Below are positions 12,401-27,400 of a DNA stretch of 64,000 nt, in pieces. The DNA comes from Prunella strophiata (Eukaryota; Chordata; Aves; Passeriformes; Prunellidae), in assembly GCA_036583965.1 (NCBI GenBank), contig JAZBQD010000031.1, forward strand, positions 434,001 to 498,000, in the 5' to 3' direction. Within the stretch, counting starts at the first letter, position 1. Each line of letters starts with the position of its first letter. A program made the translations under genes and the position numbers. The notes beneath the pieces are model-generated. The model saw only the letters and a program-made list of their open reading frames with translations. It was not told the DNA's origin and made no database searches.

Positions 12401-15400
12401 GATGCTTAAACATGGCAGGAAGGTGGGATCAGCTGAATATTGAGAATTAATTTGAAAATCATAAATGAAGAATTAGCTGCACATTCTGCAGTGTTTTTCA
12501 GAGGCACAAACCCCAGAGACTGAAGGTTTACAGGAGTTTTCAGTGACATTGTTCATGTGAGAAGGACATGGAGCTGTTGGAGGCCATGGAACTGCCCCAG
12601 GCTGGCCAGGCTGGCAGAGCTGGGGGTGCCTCACCTGGAGAGGAGAAGGATCCAGGGAGAGCTCAGAGCCCCTGGCAGGGCCTGAAGGGGCTCCAGGAGA
12701 GCTGCAGAGGGACTGGGGACAAGGATGGAGGGACAGGACCCAGGGAATGGCTCCCACTGCCAGAGGGCAGGGATGGGTGGGAGATTGGGAATGAGGAATT
12801 GTTCCCTGGCAGGGTGGGCAGGCCCTGGCACAGGGTGCCCACTCTGGATCCCTGGCAGTGCCCAAGGCCAGGCTGGACACTGGGACACCCTGGGACAGTG
12901 GCAGTGTCCCTGCCATGGCAGGGGTGGCACTGGATGGGCTCTGAGGTCCCTTCCAACCCAAACCAGTCTGGGACTCTGGGATTCCATGGGCCCAGGTGTG
13001 ACAAACCTGAGCTCAGCTTTAGAAAGAACAGAAGCACCCCTGGAGTTTCTGGGTTCCTGGCCTGGGGTACCAAGGCTTTAGGGAGCACCAGCAGCCAGCC
13101 CCATGGTCAGAGCAAACACTGCCCTCACACAACCCCTGAGTCTGCTCTGCCAGCCCTGGCACAGCTGGGGCTGCCCCTGGATCCCTGGCAGTGCCCAGGG
13201 CCAGGCTGGACACTGGGTTTGGAGCCACCTGGGACAGTGGGAGGTGTCCCTGCCATGGCAGGGGTGGCACTGGATGAGCTTTAAGGTCCCTTCCCACCCA
13301 AACCAATCTGTGATTCGGTGATTCCATGACAAGGTAGACTCCAAGGTGTCTCCAAATTTGCACTGGCCTAAACCAAGGTTACACACTCCAGAACCCCTCC
13401 AGAAAGGCCCAGTGTCCCCCTGACCCCCAGCTCCTGGCTCACAACCCAGCACACCCAGCCACTCCTGGAGCTGGTGACCCCAGGACAAGGCCAAGGAGCA
13501 GAGAAGGAGGCAGGCAGGTCCCAAACCCCAGCAGCCTCTGCCAGGGGTGCCCTGGATGTGGCCTCAGGAGGTCCCTGACTCCACTCCCAGCTCCACAAAC
13601 CACCCAGGGATGTCACACTGTGCCTGAAATGTCTGAGGTGCTGCTGGAAGCTTCCCCAGCCTGCTCTGACTGGCCAAAGGGCTCAGGTACAGCCCCAGCT
13701 GCCCCTGCCTCTGGACTCTTCCCAATGCCCATGGCCAGAAACACCCAGCACACTCAGCTGGAGCCTCAGCAGCCCCACACTGGCACATTTCCAGGCATTC
13801 CTGTTTACTCACCCCCCTCACCAGGAGCAGAGTCTCTGACATCCCCCTGAACCCCAGGACTCGGCATTTGGCTGCACTCAATTTCACAGCACTTTTTCCA
13901 GTGACATTTCTCCAGCTGGCTGGGAGCAGCTGGATTTATTATTAGTTTAAATCCACTCCTTGACTGGATTTAAACTTTACAGCTTCACCTTTTCTGGCTT
14001 ATCTTCCATAAAAGACCCAGAGTCAGCTGTTAACTCTTCCCTGGCAGGGTGGGCAGGCCCTGGCACAGCTGTGGCTGCCCCTGGATCCCTGGCAGTGCCC
14101 AAGGCCAGGCTGGACACTGGGGCTGGAGCAGCCTGGGACAGTGGAAAGTGTCCCTGCCATGGCAGAGGTGGCACTGGATGAGTTTTAAGGTCCCTTCCCA
14201 CCCAAACCATTCTGGGATTCTATGAAGTAATTTGAGGGAGGTTAATTCTTTAATTGATGGCTTTCCTAGCAGTATCCCAGAGAGAGAGGGATCCTTTCCT
14301 TCACTCAGGACAAACCCCTACAAATTATCTCCAGAGATCTCCACTCACACCCTCATTATTTTCTCTCTCCCCAAGCTCTGTACCCACTTGCCAGCTACCT
14401 TCCCCCAGGTCACTCCCTCCCACTGGCTCCTACCAAGCAGGACAGTGCTGGAGAAGCCTGACCAACCCCAGCAGACATTTGGGATCTGTGATTGCTCCCT
14501 CCTGCCACGGCCAGCAGCTGTCACAGGAACAATTCTGAGTGGTTTTACACAACTTGGTGTTGGCAGCACGGAGCTGCTACTCACTGCTTGTCACATCCTC
14601 CAACTGACTCGCCTGGTTAACTCCTCCACTCTTTTTTCTGGCAACTGGAGCTCAGCTAATGGAAGAGAAATAAGCTGGGGAGGGAAGAAGTGAAGAACCT
14701 GGAGTGTTTCCCTTTTTATTTTTTTTTTTTTTAACAAATACTACAGCTGCCCTTTCCCCTGGTTAATGGAATCTCCATTCATTATTCAGAGATAACTCCT
14801 AATGGCTGCAGATCAGAGCTGGCTGAGGCAGACAGGAAAGGAGTTATGGCTCTCTGGGTGCCCACCAGGGCTGGACCCACCCTGGGCAAACTGCAGCAGA
14901 CACTGGGAGCACACAGGGGCTGCTTGCTGCCCTGGCTCCCCAGCCCTTTGTTCAAACCTCTGGGATGTGGCAGCTCTGGGTGTAGGCACAAGCTGGCTCA
15001 CTCTCCCAGCTCACATGAATGTGGGCAAGGATTATGGAAACAGGCAAGGAGAATGAAATGAGTTTGGATGTTCAGCTTTGTGAAGACAAAGGAGGCTCTC
15101 CTGTGGGACTGGGGAAAGGAGATGCTCAAGAAAGTGAGAAATCTATTTGAATTATTCTCATGCCAACATTAAAATATGCATAAGCTGTATCATATTAGAG
15201 GTTTAACCTGCAGAGAAAGGAATTTCTGGGACAGCTTTCCAGCTGACCTGGCAGAGACTAAAGAAACCTTAAAATGTATTATGATTTATTGATGAAAGAT
15301 TTACATGGCTGCAGCAAGAAGAGATTATATCTGATGATTTGTGAGCATCCTGCCAGTCCACGTGGCTCAAAATGAAGGTCTTCAACATATTAAACCAAGT

Positions 15401-18400
15401 AATTCCTAGCAAAATAATCCCAAGAATTTTATTACTGCTGTTACATTTGCAGAATTGTGCAGCCCAGTGTTGCACTGGAGAGACTGGGGAACACCAGGAG
15501 CTGCAGTGACCAGGCTGAGGACTTCCCAAAGGGAAAAGTGTCCCTGGCTCAGCACTCCTGGCTGGATAAAGCTGGGGGTGGAGGCACATCCAGCTGGGAA
15601 GGGGCACCAGGGGGCTCAGGGCTGGGTCAGTCCTGCTCAACACCTCCATGGATGGGCTGGGAGGGCACTCAGGGTACCCTCAGCCAGCCCCTGGATGGGA
15701 GGATGTGCTGGAGGGCAGGAAGCTCTGCAGAGGGATCTGGACAGGCTGGATCCATGGAAAGGGTGCTCAGGCCTTGGCAGGGGCTGCCCAGGGAGGTTTG
15801 GAGTGCCCAGTCCCTGGAGGTGTCACCTGGATGTGGCACTCAGTGCCCTGGGCTGGGGACAAGGTGGGCATTGGGGACAGCCTGGACTCCATGGCCATGG
15901 AGAGATTTTCCCACCTCAGTGATCCTGGGGTTCTGTGCTCTGTCAGGTACTTCATGCCTGGCAAATTTCAGCTTTTCTGAATAATACTCAGCCAGGAAAA
16001 AATGCCACAGAATTTCCAGAATGACCAGCTTGGAAGAGACCTCCAAGATCATTGAGTCCAGCCCAGCCCCAACCCCTCAACTGAACCCTGGCACCCAGTG
16101 CCACATCCCAGGCTTTGTTAAACACACCCAGGGATGGGGACTCCACCATGATCCAGAACTTTATCTCCCTTTCTGTAAAGAACTTTTTCCTGATAGTCCA
16201 ACCTGAATTTCCCTTGGTGCAGCTCCAGGCTGTGTGCTCTGGTTCTGTCAGTTCCTGGAGAAAGAGCCCAACCCCAGCTGAGCACAGGCACCTCTCAGGG
16301 GGTTGTAGAGAGTGATGAGGTCACTCCTGAGTCTCCTTTTCTCCAGGCTGAACATCTCCAGCTTCCATAACGAGATCCAATAAGGAGAAATCCATAATGA
16401 GAGAATTATCCAATTGTTTTACAGGACTGCCATGCCAGAGGAACATCTTCCACCTCGAGTCTCAAAAGCTCTCAGCAAACAGAATTAACTTCTAGACACT
16501 CTTGGGGTAATTGCAGAAATTAATGAGCCATTCCAGGACAGGGGATTATTTCTGACACGAGCTCACTGCTGAATTAACCAAGATCCTGAGGACACTTCTC
16601 CTGCCCATGTAAATGTGCTGCCAGCAGAGATGCACTGAGAGGAAAATGTTATTTTATAGTCCTCCACACAGCTAGGAGCTGCACACTAAAATCATAAAGC
16701 TGTTCCTAAAATTTGGAATCAGTCAGGAAGACTGTAGGAAAACAGGCTGACACGCAAATGTCATTAAAGATAGGAGAGTTGGAGGAAGCAGCTAAGTAGG
16801 AAAAAAAGAAAAAATTAGATTTTTAGCTGCCAGTTACATTCCTTTGAGCCTGTGCTCTGCCTGGATGACAAACCCAGCTCTGCTTTTTGTGCCTCCTGAC
16901 AAGCACCTCAGAGCTGTACCTGGGCAGCCCAGAGGTTTTCCAGCTCCATTTCCCAGTGGTTAAGGAATTCTGGAACCAGGGATCCCCTCTGTGGATTTGA
17001 GAGTCCAAACCTGACCATGCTCTTATGAAATCCCTTGTGAACACATCCATGGACACCTGCAGTTACCTCTACATCCCATGAGGAGTTTCCCAGCAAAACT
17101 TCATTTCCTGGTGTTTTCCACGTGCCACTTTCCAGCCTCAGGCCAGAACTGATGTTCTGGTGTTGCAAAAATGCAGCAAGTTCTATCAGACCCCTCCCTA
17201 TCTGTTCAGGATATCCAGGATTTTCAACATGTGCTCTGACATCCTGAAGAACTCTCATTTTTCCACTTGTTCTTCCTAAAAAAGTCCCTTTCTCGCCAGG
17301 CAGTGTTGATCAAACCTGTGTTCTTCTGTGGGACTGACACACTCATTTCCTGCCCACACCATCAGGAAAATCCCATTTCATTTCTCAATGCTTCATTATG
17401 TTAATGAGTTCTGGGAACTCAAGGATGCCAAAGCCTTTTGGTTTCCATTTCAAAGCAACTCCACCTGAGTTCCTGAATGTGTGACATCACACTCAATTTT
17501 TAGCTCCACTACCCTGTCCCTTTGAAGTCCTCCAGCAAAGTCCATCACCATCTTCTCCTGGATGTCTCACTCTGGTCCTTCATTCCTTCTCTGCACCATG
17601 ACAATGTTATTAATATTCTCCAGTCATTCAGCACATGCAAACCCCTCCAGGTGCCAGCTTTGTGTTTCCACAGCCAAATGTGCATGAATTCCTCTCTCCC
17701 AGCTCCTGGAGCAGGCCCATCACTAGTGACTGTCCCAGCAGCAATTCTCCCAAAGAGGAGCAGGACAATGACCCAGCCAAGGAGATCCTCAGTTCCTGGA
17801 TTGCCTCCACCCAGAATCTCACACACCGTGGTTCTCCTGCTGGACCTGCCCTGGATAAACTCATTTCTTTGGAAGGGCAGTCCAGGGCTGTGTCCCACCT
17901 TGCTCCTCACAGACACATTTCCATTTGGAGCAGCAGAACTCTAATCCAGCCTGCTCCTCACAGACACATTTCCATCTGGAGCAGCAGAACTCTAATCCCT
18001 GCTCCTCACAGACACATTTCCATCTGGAGCAGCAGAACTTTAATCCAGCCTGCTCCTCACAGACACATTTCCATCTGGAGCAGCAGCAGAACTCTAATCC
18101 CTGCTCCTCACAGACACATTTCCATCTGGAGCAGCAGCAGAACTCTAATCCCTGCTCCTCACAGACACATTTCCATTTGGAGCAGCAGCAGAACTCTAAT
18201 CCAGCTGCTCCTCACAGACACATTTCCATTTGGAGCAGCAGCAGAACTCTAATCCAGCCTGCTCCTCACAGACACATTTCCATCTGGAGCAGCAGCAGAA
18301 CTCTAATCCCTGCTCCTCACAGACACATTTCCATCTGGAGCAGGAGAACTCTAATCCCTGCTCCTCACAGACACATTTCCATTTGGAGCAGCAGAACTCT

Positions 18401-21400
18401 AATCCAGCCTGCTCCTCACAGACACATTTCCATTTGGAGCAGCAGCAGAACTCTAATCCAGCCTGCTCCTCACAGACACATTTCCATCTGGAGCAGCAGC
18501 AGAACTCTAATCCCTGCTCCTCACAGACACATTTCCATTTGGAGCAGCAGAACTCTAATCCCTGCTCCTCACAGACACATTTCCATTTGGAGCAGCAGCA
18601 GAACTCTAATCCCTGCTCCTCACAGACACATTTCCATTTGGAGCAGCAGCAGAACTCTAATCCAGCCTGCTCCTCACAGACACATTCCATCTGGAGCAGC
18701 AGCAGAACTCTAATCCTGCTCCTCACAGACACATTCCATCTGGAGCAGCAGCAGAACTCTAATCCAGCCTGCTCCTCACAGACACATTTCCATCTGGAGC
18801 AGCAGAACTTTAATCCAGCCTGCTCCTCACAGACACATTCCATCTGGAGCAGCAGCAGAACTCTAATCCAGCCTGCTCCTCACAGACACATTTCCATTTG
18901 GAGCAGCAGCAGAACTCTAATCCAGCCTGCTCCTCACAGACACATTTCCATTTGGAGCAGCAGCAGAACTCTAATCCTGCTCCTCACAGACACATTCCAT
19001 CTGGAGCAGCAGCAGAACTCTAATCCAGCCTGCCTCCTCACAGACACATTTCCATCTGGAGCAGCAGCAGAACTCTAATCCCTGCTCCTCACAGACACAT
19101 TTCCATTTGGAGCAGCAGAACTCTAATCCCTGCTCCTCACAGACACATTTCCATTTGGAGCAGCAGCAGAACTCTAATCCCTGCTCCTCACAGACACATT
19201 TCCATTTGGAGCAGCAGCAGAACTCTAATCCAGCCTGCTCCTCACAGACACATTTCCATCTGGAGCAGCAGAACTCTAATCCCTGCTCCTCACAGGCACA
19301 TTTCCATTTGGAGCAGCAGAACTCTAATCCAGCCTGCTCCTCACAGACACATTTCCATCTGGAGCAGCAGCAGAACTCTAATCCAGCCTGCTCCTCACAG
19401 ACACATTTCCATCTGGAGCAGGAGAACTCTAATCCAGCCTGCTCCTCACAGACACATTTCCATCTGGAGCAGGAGAACTCTAATCCAGCCTGCTCCTCAC
19501 AGACACATTTCCATCTGGAGCAGCAGCAGAACTCTAATCCAGCCTGCTCCTCACAGGCACATTTCCATTTGGAGCAGCAGCAGAACTTTAATCCAGCCTG
19601 CTCCTCACAGACACATTTCCATCTGGAGCAGCAGCAGAACTCTAATCCAGCCTGCTCCTCACAGACACATTTCCATTTGGAGCAGCAGCAGAACTTTAAT
19701 CCAGCCTGCTCCTCACAGACACATTTCCACTTGGAGCAAGAGAACTCTAATCCAGCCTGCTCCTCACAGACACATTTCCATCTGGAGCAGCAGAACTCTA
19801 ATCCAGCCTGCTCCTCACAGACACATTTCCATTTGGAGCAGGAGAACTCTAATCCAGCCTGCTCCTCACAGACACATTTCCATCTGGAGTAGGAGAACTC
19901 TAATCCAGCCTGCTCCTCACAGACACATTTCCATCTGGAGCAGGAGAACTCTAATCCAGGCCTGCTCCTCACAGGCACATTTCCATTTGGAGCAGCAGAA
20001 CTCTAATCCATCCTGCTCCTCACAGACACATTCCATCTGGAGCAGGAGAACTCTAATCCCTGCTCCTCCAGACACATTTCCATCTGAGCAGCAGCAGAAC
20101 TCTAATCCCTGCTCCTCACAGACCATTTCCATCTGGAGCAGCAGAACTTAATCCAGCCTGCTCTCACAGACACATTTCATCTGGAGCAGCAGAACTCTAA
20201 TCCATCCTGCTCCTCACAGGACACATTTCCATCTGGAGCAGGAGAACTCTAATCCAGCCTGCTCCTCACAGACACATTTCCATCTGGAGCAGGAGAACTC
20301 TAATCCAGCCTGCTCCTCACAGACACATTTCCATCTGGAGCAGGAGAACTCTAATCCAGCCTGCTCCTCACAGACACATTTCCATCTGGAGCAGGAGAAC
20401 TCTAATCCAGCCTGCTCCTCACAGACACATTTCCATCTGGAGCAGCAGCAGAACTCTAATCCAGCCTGCCTCCTCACAGACACATTTCATTTGGAGCAGC
20501 AGCAGAACTCTAATCCAGCCTGCTCCTCACAGACACATTTCCATTTGGAGCAGCAGCAGACTCTAATCCAGCCTGCTTCCTCACAGACACCATTTCCATT
20601 TGGAGCAGCAAACTCTAATCCAGCCTGCTCCTCACAGACACCATTTCCATTTGGAGCAGCAGCAGAACTCTAATCCAGCCTGCTCCTCACAGACACATTT
20701 CCATCTGGAGCAGGAGAACTCTAATCCAGCCTGCTCCTCACAGACACATTTCCATCTGGAGCAGGAGAACTCTAATCCCTGCTCCTCACAGACACATTTC
20801 CATTTGGAGCAGCAGCAGAACTCTAATCCCTGCTCCTCACAGACACATTTCCATTTGGAGCAGCAGCAGAACTCTAATCCAGCCTGCTCCTCACAGACAC
20901 ATTTCCATTTGGAGCAGCAGCAGAACTCTAATCCAGCCTGCTCCTCACAGACACATTTCCATTTGGAGCAGCAGCAGAACTCTAATCCCTGCTCCTCACA
21001 GACACATTTCCATTTGGAGCAGCAGAACTTTAATCCAGCCTGCTCCTCACAGACACATTTCCATCTGGAGCAGCAGCAGAACTCTAATCCAGCCTGCTCC
21101 TCACAGACACATTTCCATTTGGAGCAGAACTTTAATCCAGCCTGCTCCTCACAGCACCCCAGCTTCAACAGCTCCTGAGTGTCAAATTGCTTCTCACCCC
21201 AGGCAGGCTTTAATCCAGCCTGCTCCTCACAGACCATTTCCATCTGGAGCAGGAGAACTTTAATCCAGCCTGCTCCTCACAGACACATTTCCATCTGGAG
21301 CAGCAGAACTCTAATCCCTGCTCCTCACAGGACACATTTCCATCTGGAGCAGCAGAACTCTAATCCCTGCTCCTCACAGACACATTTCATCTGGAGCAGG

Positions 21401-24400
21401 AGAACTCTAATCCAGCTGCTCCTCGCTGTGTGGTGCCACACCTGAAGGACAGGGCCATCCAGAGGGACCTGGATCAGCTCCAGAGGTGGCCCATGGGAAT
21501 CTCCTGAGGTTTAATAAAACCAACTGCAGATCCATACTGTGGATCCATACACAGGAAATGTTCCCCTAAATCCATGCCCTGCTCACTCAGCTGCTGCCCT
21601 GCATTGTTCTGGGAATGTTGCACTGCTGCTGCAAGTGTGGAGTGAGTTCAAAAGCAAGAAGCAGGGGGGAAATAGAGATGCACTGCACAAAACACCTCCA
21701 CAAGTCACTGAGCCACTGCTGGGCAAACTCCTGTTACAGGAAAAATAGGAAACACAACGCTGAGATTTTATGAATTTTTTTTTTTTTTCTGTAGGAGTTT
21801 CATTTTCTGCTTTCCAAGTTTCATTTCAAATGTGCAATCTGAACCCAGCAGAAACAAGCAGTAGATTCAGGCCACAACTTCCCAATTTTGTGACATTTAG
21901 AAGCTGCCACTGTATAAATCTCATCTGACCCAACTCCACTTCCCTAAGGCACTAAAACCCACAATCTGTACAGCTAAATTACATCTTGCTCTTTATACAT
22001 GCATTAAATATCCTCATTTTTTTCATATTTTATTTTTACATTTCATGATGATTTTAATTTTAATCATAGAGTTATAGAATGGTTTGGGCTGGAAAGGACC
22101 TCAAAGCTCATCCAGTGCCACCCCTGCCATGGCAGGGACACCTTCCCCTGTCCCAGGGTGTCCCAAACTCCAGCCTGGCCTTGGGCACTGCCAGGGATCC
22201 AGAGTGGGCACCCTGTGCCAGGGCCTGCCCACCCTCACAGGGAACAATTCCTCATTCCCAAGATCCAAACCTACTCTCTGTCAGTTCCAACACTTCCTCA
22301 GGGTGCTGGTGACAGGAGGGCTCCAGATGCCCTGGTTAGGAAGGATAATTACTCATGATTATCCTGGGATGACTGGAAAGACCAGTGTCCCCCCAAACTG
22401 GAACCTACAGACACCAAGGTTCTAAAGCCATGGGGGTGTTATGAGCGGGACAAAAGGGACAAAGGGACAAATCCCAGCTCAGAGCCCTCCCTTCAGTGGA
22501 GCTGGAGAATGCAGATCTGACCTGCTGAAAAGCTTCTGGTTCAAAGCACAGAAGCTCAAAGGAAGGAGCTGAGGCTTTGCCTCTTGTCAGACATCCCCAC
22601 AGAGCAGCTGTATTCCAGCCAGCTGAGAACCTCTCCACAGCTGAGCATGGAAAATTCCAGCCCTTGTGCAGCCCTGCATTGCATTTTCTTGCTGACACAA
22701 AGCAAGGCCACGAGTCAATTTATAGTCACAGACTGGAGGCAACTCCTAATTTAAAAATTCCAGCTTTAAACCACTTCCCACTAAATCACAGCCTGTGAGG
22801 ATGCTCTCCCCCCCAAGAGGAGGTTTGCCAGCAGCCTGTCCAAGGGAGCAGCCAGGCCCAGTGGTTACAAACACTGCTACTGCTCCAGACACACACATGG
22901 AGTGGAGTTTTACCCCTGTGGAAACACAGAACACAGATGCAAAGCTGCATCCCTGAAGGGAATCCAGCAAAGCAAACCCTGCCCAGGAACACCTGCTGCT
23001 GAAGGAAGCTCTATGTTACTCACCAGATCTGTAGCTTGATCTTCTTTCCTTGCAATTCAACAGTTTTAATCTTGAAGTCTATCCCTAAAATAAACAAACA
23101 CATAAATAAGTAATTAGTCTTTATCTATTAAGAAAAAAAATCAATTCCTACATCAACTCCAAATAGCTGAGACAGAACAGCAGCATTTTTCTTCTTCCAC
23201 TGAACTGCCAGGTAAAGCAGGGAAGTCCAGGGACACTGAAATGGGAAGGGAGCATGGGCCAGGGCCACAGGGATCCTCCAGTACTGCTGGAATCTGAAAT
23301 GCAGGGAACTCTCTGAACTATGGGCCTGGGAGCCAAACTCAGAATTAAACACAGGATTTGATCTGAGACCTCAGAAAGACTTTCAAACTTAAGTGCTGAA
23401 AGTGAGAATGTGGATTTATAATTTAAGGCAGAGACACGTTAAACTAAGTAAAGGAAAGTTCAGAGTTTTAGAGTTTAAGATATAAAATAATAAAGTAGCT
23501 ACAAAGGTAAAAGAAGTTTAGAATGCAGTACTGTAGGTTTGTGTGTCATAATTAGCTAAGAAAGCTTACACTGTAGCATAAGTCCATAAGATGAAATATT
23601 TAACTGTTGGGTCAAAACCAGAAATATCCTTATTAGCAGTGTTTTATTGGTCAATAACTCCTTAAAATGTCTTGTAACTAGTGGTCTTGAGACCTTCTGA
23701 GCCATGCTGTAACAATGTAAGCCAAACTCACCCTTCCTGTCCATGCAAAAAATAACAATAAATAACATCATGTAAAAACTCAGAAATCCTGTCTCTAACT
23801 TATTCAAAATTCCTTCAAAAATCCCCACCCAGTCCAACTCCTGCCAGGACACCCCAACAATCCCCCCTGTGCCTGAGAGTGTTGTCCAAAGGCTCCAGGA
23901 GCTCACTCCACATCCCTGAGCTTCCACAGGGAAGCAGAATGTTTCAAGCCACTCAAAGTTTTAACCAGCAAGAAAAGGAGAATTATCAGAGCTCCTTGTC
24001 CAGACCCATCCCTGCTTCAGCCTTGGGTATGGGACAGCAAAGCCAGGCCTTGGCAGAAATGTCACCAGGACTCTGAGAGCTCAGCCAGGCACAGACCATC
24101 CCCACAGACCATGAAAAATGTTTTTACTTTCAATACCAACTAATACAGAAAGTCCCAAAGTGCCACATTCACAGGGCTGTTAAACCCCTCCAGGGGACTC
24201 CACCACGTCCATGGGCAGCTGTGCCAGGGCTGGACAGCCCTTTCCAGGTGGGAATTGTTCCCAATATCCACCCTGAGCCTGCTCTGGGCAGCGTGTGCCA
24301 GGGCTGGACAGCCCTTTCCAGGTGGGGAATTGTTCCCAATATCCACCCTGAGCCTGCCCTGGGCAGCTGTGCCAGGGCTGGACAGCCCTTTCCAGGTGGG

Positions 24401-27400
24401 AATTGTTCCCAACATCCACCCTGAGCCTGCCCTGGGCAGCTGTGCCAGGGCTGGACAGCCCTTTCCAGGTGGGAATTGTTCCCAATACCCACCCTGAGCC
24501 TGCCCTGGGCAGCTGTGCCAGGGCTGGACAGCCCTTTCCAGGTGGGAATTGTTCCCAATATCCAACCTGAGCCTGCCCTGGGCAGCTGTGCCAGGGCTGG
24601 ACAGCCCTTTCCAGGTGGGAATTGTTCCCAATATCCACCCTGAGCCTGCCCTGGCCCAGCCTGAGGCCATTTCCCCTTGTCCTGTCCCTGTTCCCTGGGA
24701 GCACAGCCCGACTCCCCCTGGCTGTCCCCTCCTGTCAGGAGTTGTGCAGAGCCACAAGGTCCCCCCTGAGCCTCCTTTTCTCCAGGCTGAGCCCCTTCCC
24801 AGCTCCCTCAGCCTCTCCTGGGGCTCCAGCACCTTCCCTGGACACACTCCAGCCCCTCCAGGTCTCTCCTGTCAGGAGGGGCTGCCCCAGGTCCAACCTT
24901 CCCTTCCCAAAGCTGCCCACAGGAATTACAGCAGAGCTACACCAGAGCAGCAGGAACACTCCAAACCATCCCCTCAAACTGCTCTGACACTAATTAGATG
25001 CCACCATCCTGGCTTTCAAATCCAATCAGAGAACACCACTGATCATTCCTCATGCTTTCCAAAAACCTGTTTATATTTAGACTTTTGAAAAGGCAGCAGC
25101 TGCAATCCCAAACTTCCCTCCCAAATCTACAAGGTCACTTTATACCAAGCAAGATTAAACAGAATTTATGAAATGCATTATTACATAAGAGGTTTGCATG
25201 GGAGCTCTGCCTTGAACTCCTTTTAGCCAACACCCAGCACACAGAACTTCTTGGACATGACCCAGCCCAGAAAGTCCCAGTTCTGGGCTGGCTCCTGCAA
25301 GGACATCCCTGCAGGTGTCCCAGGAAGGCCTGGAGGTGGCACTCAGTGCTCTGGGCTGGGGACAAGGTGGGCATTGGGCACAGCTGGGACTGGATGATCC
25401 TGGAGGGTTTTTCTGACCCGAAGAATTCTGGGATTTAAAGGTCTGCAGTGACTTGAGGCCAAGCTGTGCATTAATCCCAGGATGGCAGCCTGGCACCTCC
25501 AACCCACCCCAGGTCAGTGCTCCTTTGTTCTCCAGCACTGCTGCATCCCTCACATGAGCTTACACTGAAGAATCAATGTAGGAACTATCACACAAACGTG
25601 ACTGGAAATAGAAACCTGCTCAATGATTGATTGCCAAGATACAAAACTGCCCCACATCCACCCAACCCTGTATTTGTTTTCAGCATTTCAGGAGCTGTTT
25701 GCTGCCATGTCGTGTCCCCAGCAACACAACCAAACAAATGAACACCAAACATGTAAATGAAATATTTTATATGGTGACAGTTACCTATGGGCTGTGCCCA
25801 GATGCAGCAGAATATTTGAGAGCTACTTTTTATGTGTTAAGATAAAGTAAATGATTAACCCAGCCAAGGAAATTAACTCTTCTCTGCACTGTGAGGGATT
25901 TAGCCAACTCCAGTACTTGGGGATAAAATAAATCTCTAATCCCATGTTAGACTCAGCTCCCATTCCAATATAATACCAGTTCAGCCTTCAGAGCAGAAAG
26001 GTTGTTATAAATAGCAATGGATTTCCCTGGAAACACTTCCAGAGGAGTTCCAACAGACTGGCCAAAGGAGACTCCTGCGTGGCTGCAGTGCCTGTCCAGT
26101 CAGGCTGCTTGACAATAAACAGCAGAAACACAAAGGCTTCCCAGAAAACAGATATGGGGAGGTTTCCAGGAAAATTCACTTCAGGAAAGAGCTGAAGAGG
26201 GTAGAAAACCTGACTGGCTGGAGAACAGACATCTCGTCATCACAGGGGGATAATGAAAGAGCTCATGAATTAAAGATGAGCATGAAATTACTCCCTCATT
26301 AAGTGTGGGTAAGATATTTATCACCTTCAGCAGGACAAGCTGGAATTCACAGAAAACCTGGAAGAACATGGCCAGGCTTACAAAAACCTGATCAACTACC
26401 AGATGTTCCAATTAAGATATGAAGTGTTTGCTACCCTAACAGGCAGATCCTCAAGGGTCCCAGCTCACTTCTGCATTTCCTCCCATTGCCAGTCCTCAGC
26501 TGTTGCTCAGAGCAGCCTGGGGGTGTTGGTGGCTGAGAGCTGGACATGAGAGCCCCAAACCCAGAGTGGGCAGCAGGGAAGGGGGCACTGTGCCCCTGTG
26601 CCCAGGTGAGAGCCCAGCTGCAGAGCTGCCCCAGCCCTGGGCATTCCAACAGCACAAGGAGCTGGAGCTGCTGCACAGAGCCCAGAGGAGGCCCCGGAGC
26701 TGCTGCAGGGCTGGAGCCAGGCTGGGAGAGCTGGGGGTGCTCACCTGGAGAGGAGAAGGATCCAGGGAGAGCTCAGAGCCCCTGCAGGGCCTGAAGGGGC
26801 TCCAGGAGAGCTGCAGAGGGACTGGGGACAAGGATGGAGGGACAGGACCCAGGGAATGGATCCCACTGCCAGAGGGCAGGGATGGGTGGGAGATTGGGAA
26901 TGAGGAATTGTTCCCTGGCAGGGTGGGCAGGCCCTGGCACAGGGTGCCCACTCTGGATCCCTGGCAGTGCCCAAGGCCAGGCTGGACATTGGAGCACTCT
27001 GGGACAGTGGCAGTGTCCCTGCCATGGCAGGGGTGGCACTGGATGAGCTCTGAGGTCCCTTCCAACCCAAACCAGTCTGGGACTCTGGGATTCCATGGGC
27101 CCAGGTGTGACAAACCTGAGCTCAGCTTTAGAAAGAACAGAAGCACCCCTGGAGTTTCTGGGTTCCTGCCCTGGGGTACCAAGGCTTTAGGGAGCACCAG
27201 CAGCCAGCCCCATGGTCAGAGCAAACACTGCCCTCACACAACCCCTGAGTCTGCTCTGCCAGCCATGGCACCCACGGCCCAGCAGCAGCTCCAGGGGCTG
27301 CCAGCTCACACTGGGCACTGCCCACAGCCCCACCTGCATCTGTGCAGGCTCAAACCTTGAATGTCCTGGTGGATACACAACTACTGGCACTAGGGATTTG

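Larger units (their letters stand above)
8084..23023 (-). other. RAB10 intron 2
   Basis: GT-AG intron of 14940 bp. More than 45 percent is tandem repeat (35-bp array and ~51-bp VNTR), with at least six CR1 fragments. Stretches 14230-15540, 16375-17895, 21430-22065 and 22275-23020 show no gene or repeat that I can name. Confidence 0.85.

Noticed and set aside
17901..21428. CRISPR-like array
   Set aside because: There are no unique spacers; the whole unit repeats, and this is a vertebrate genome.
17635..21445. Repetitive proteins such as [11 protein letters not shown] and its reverse [13 protein letters not shown]
   Set aside because: Translation of the intronic VNTR; frames break and restart at each non-triplet indel.
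24140..24847. Protein-coding gene with [17 protein letters not shown] repeats
   Set aside because: This is CR1 3' sequence with a 73-bp amplification, read out of frame.
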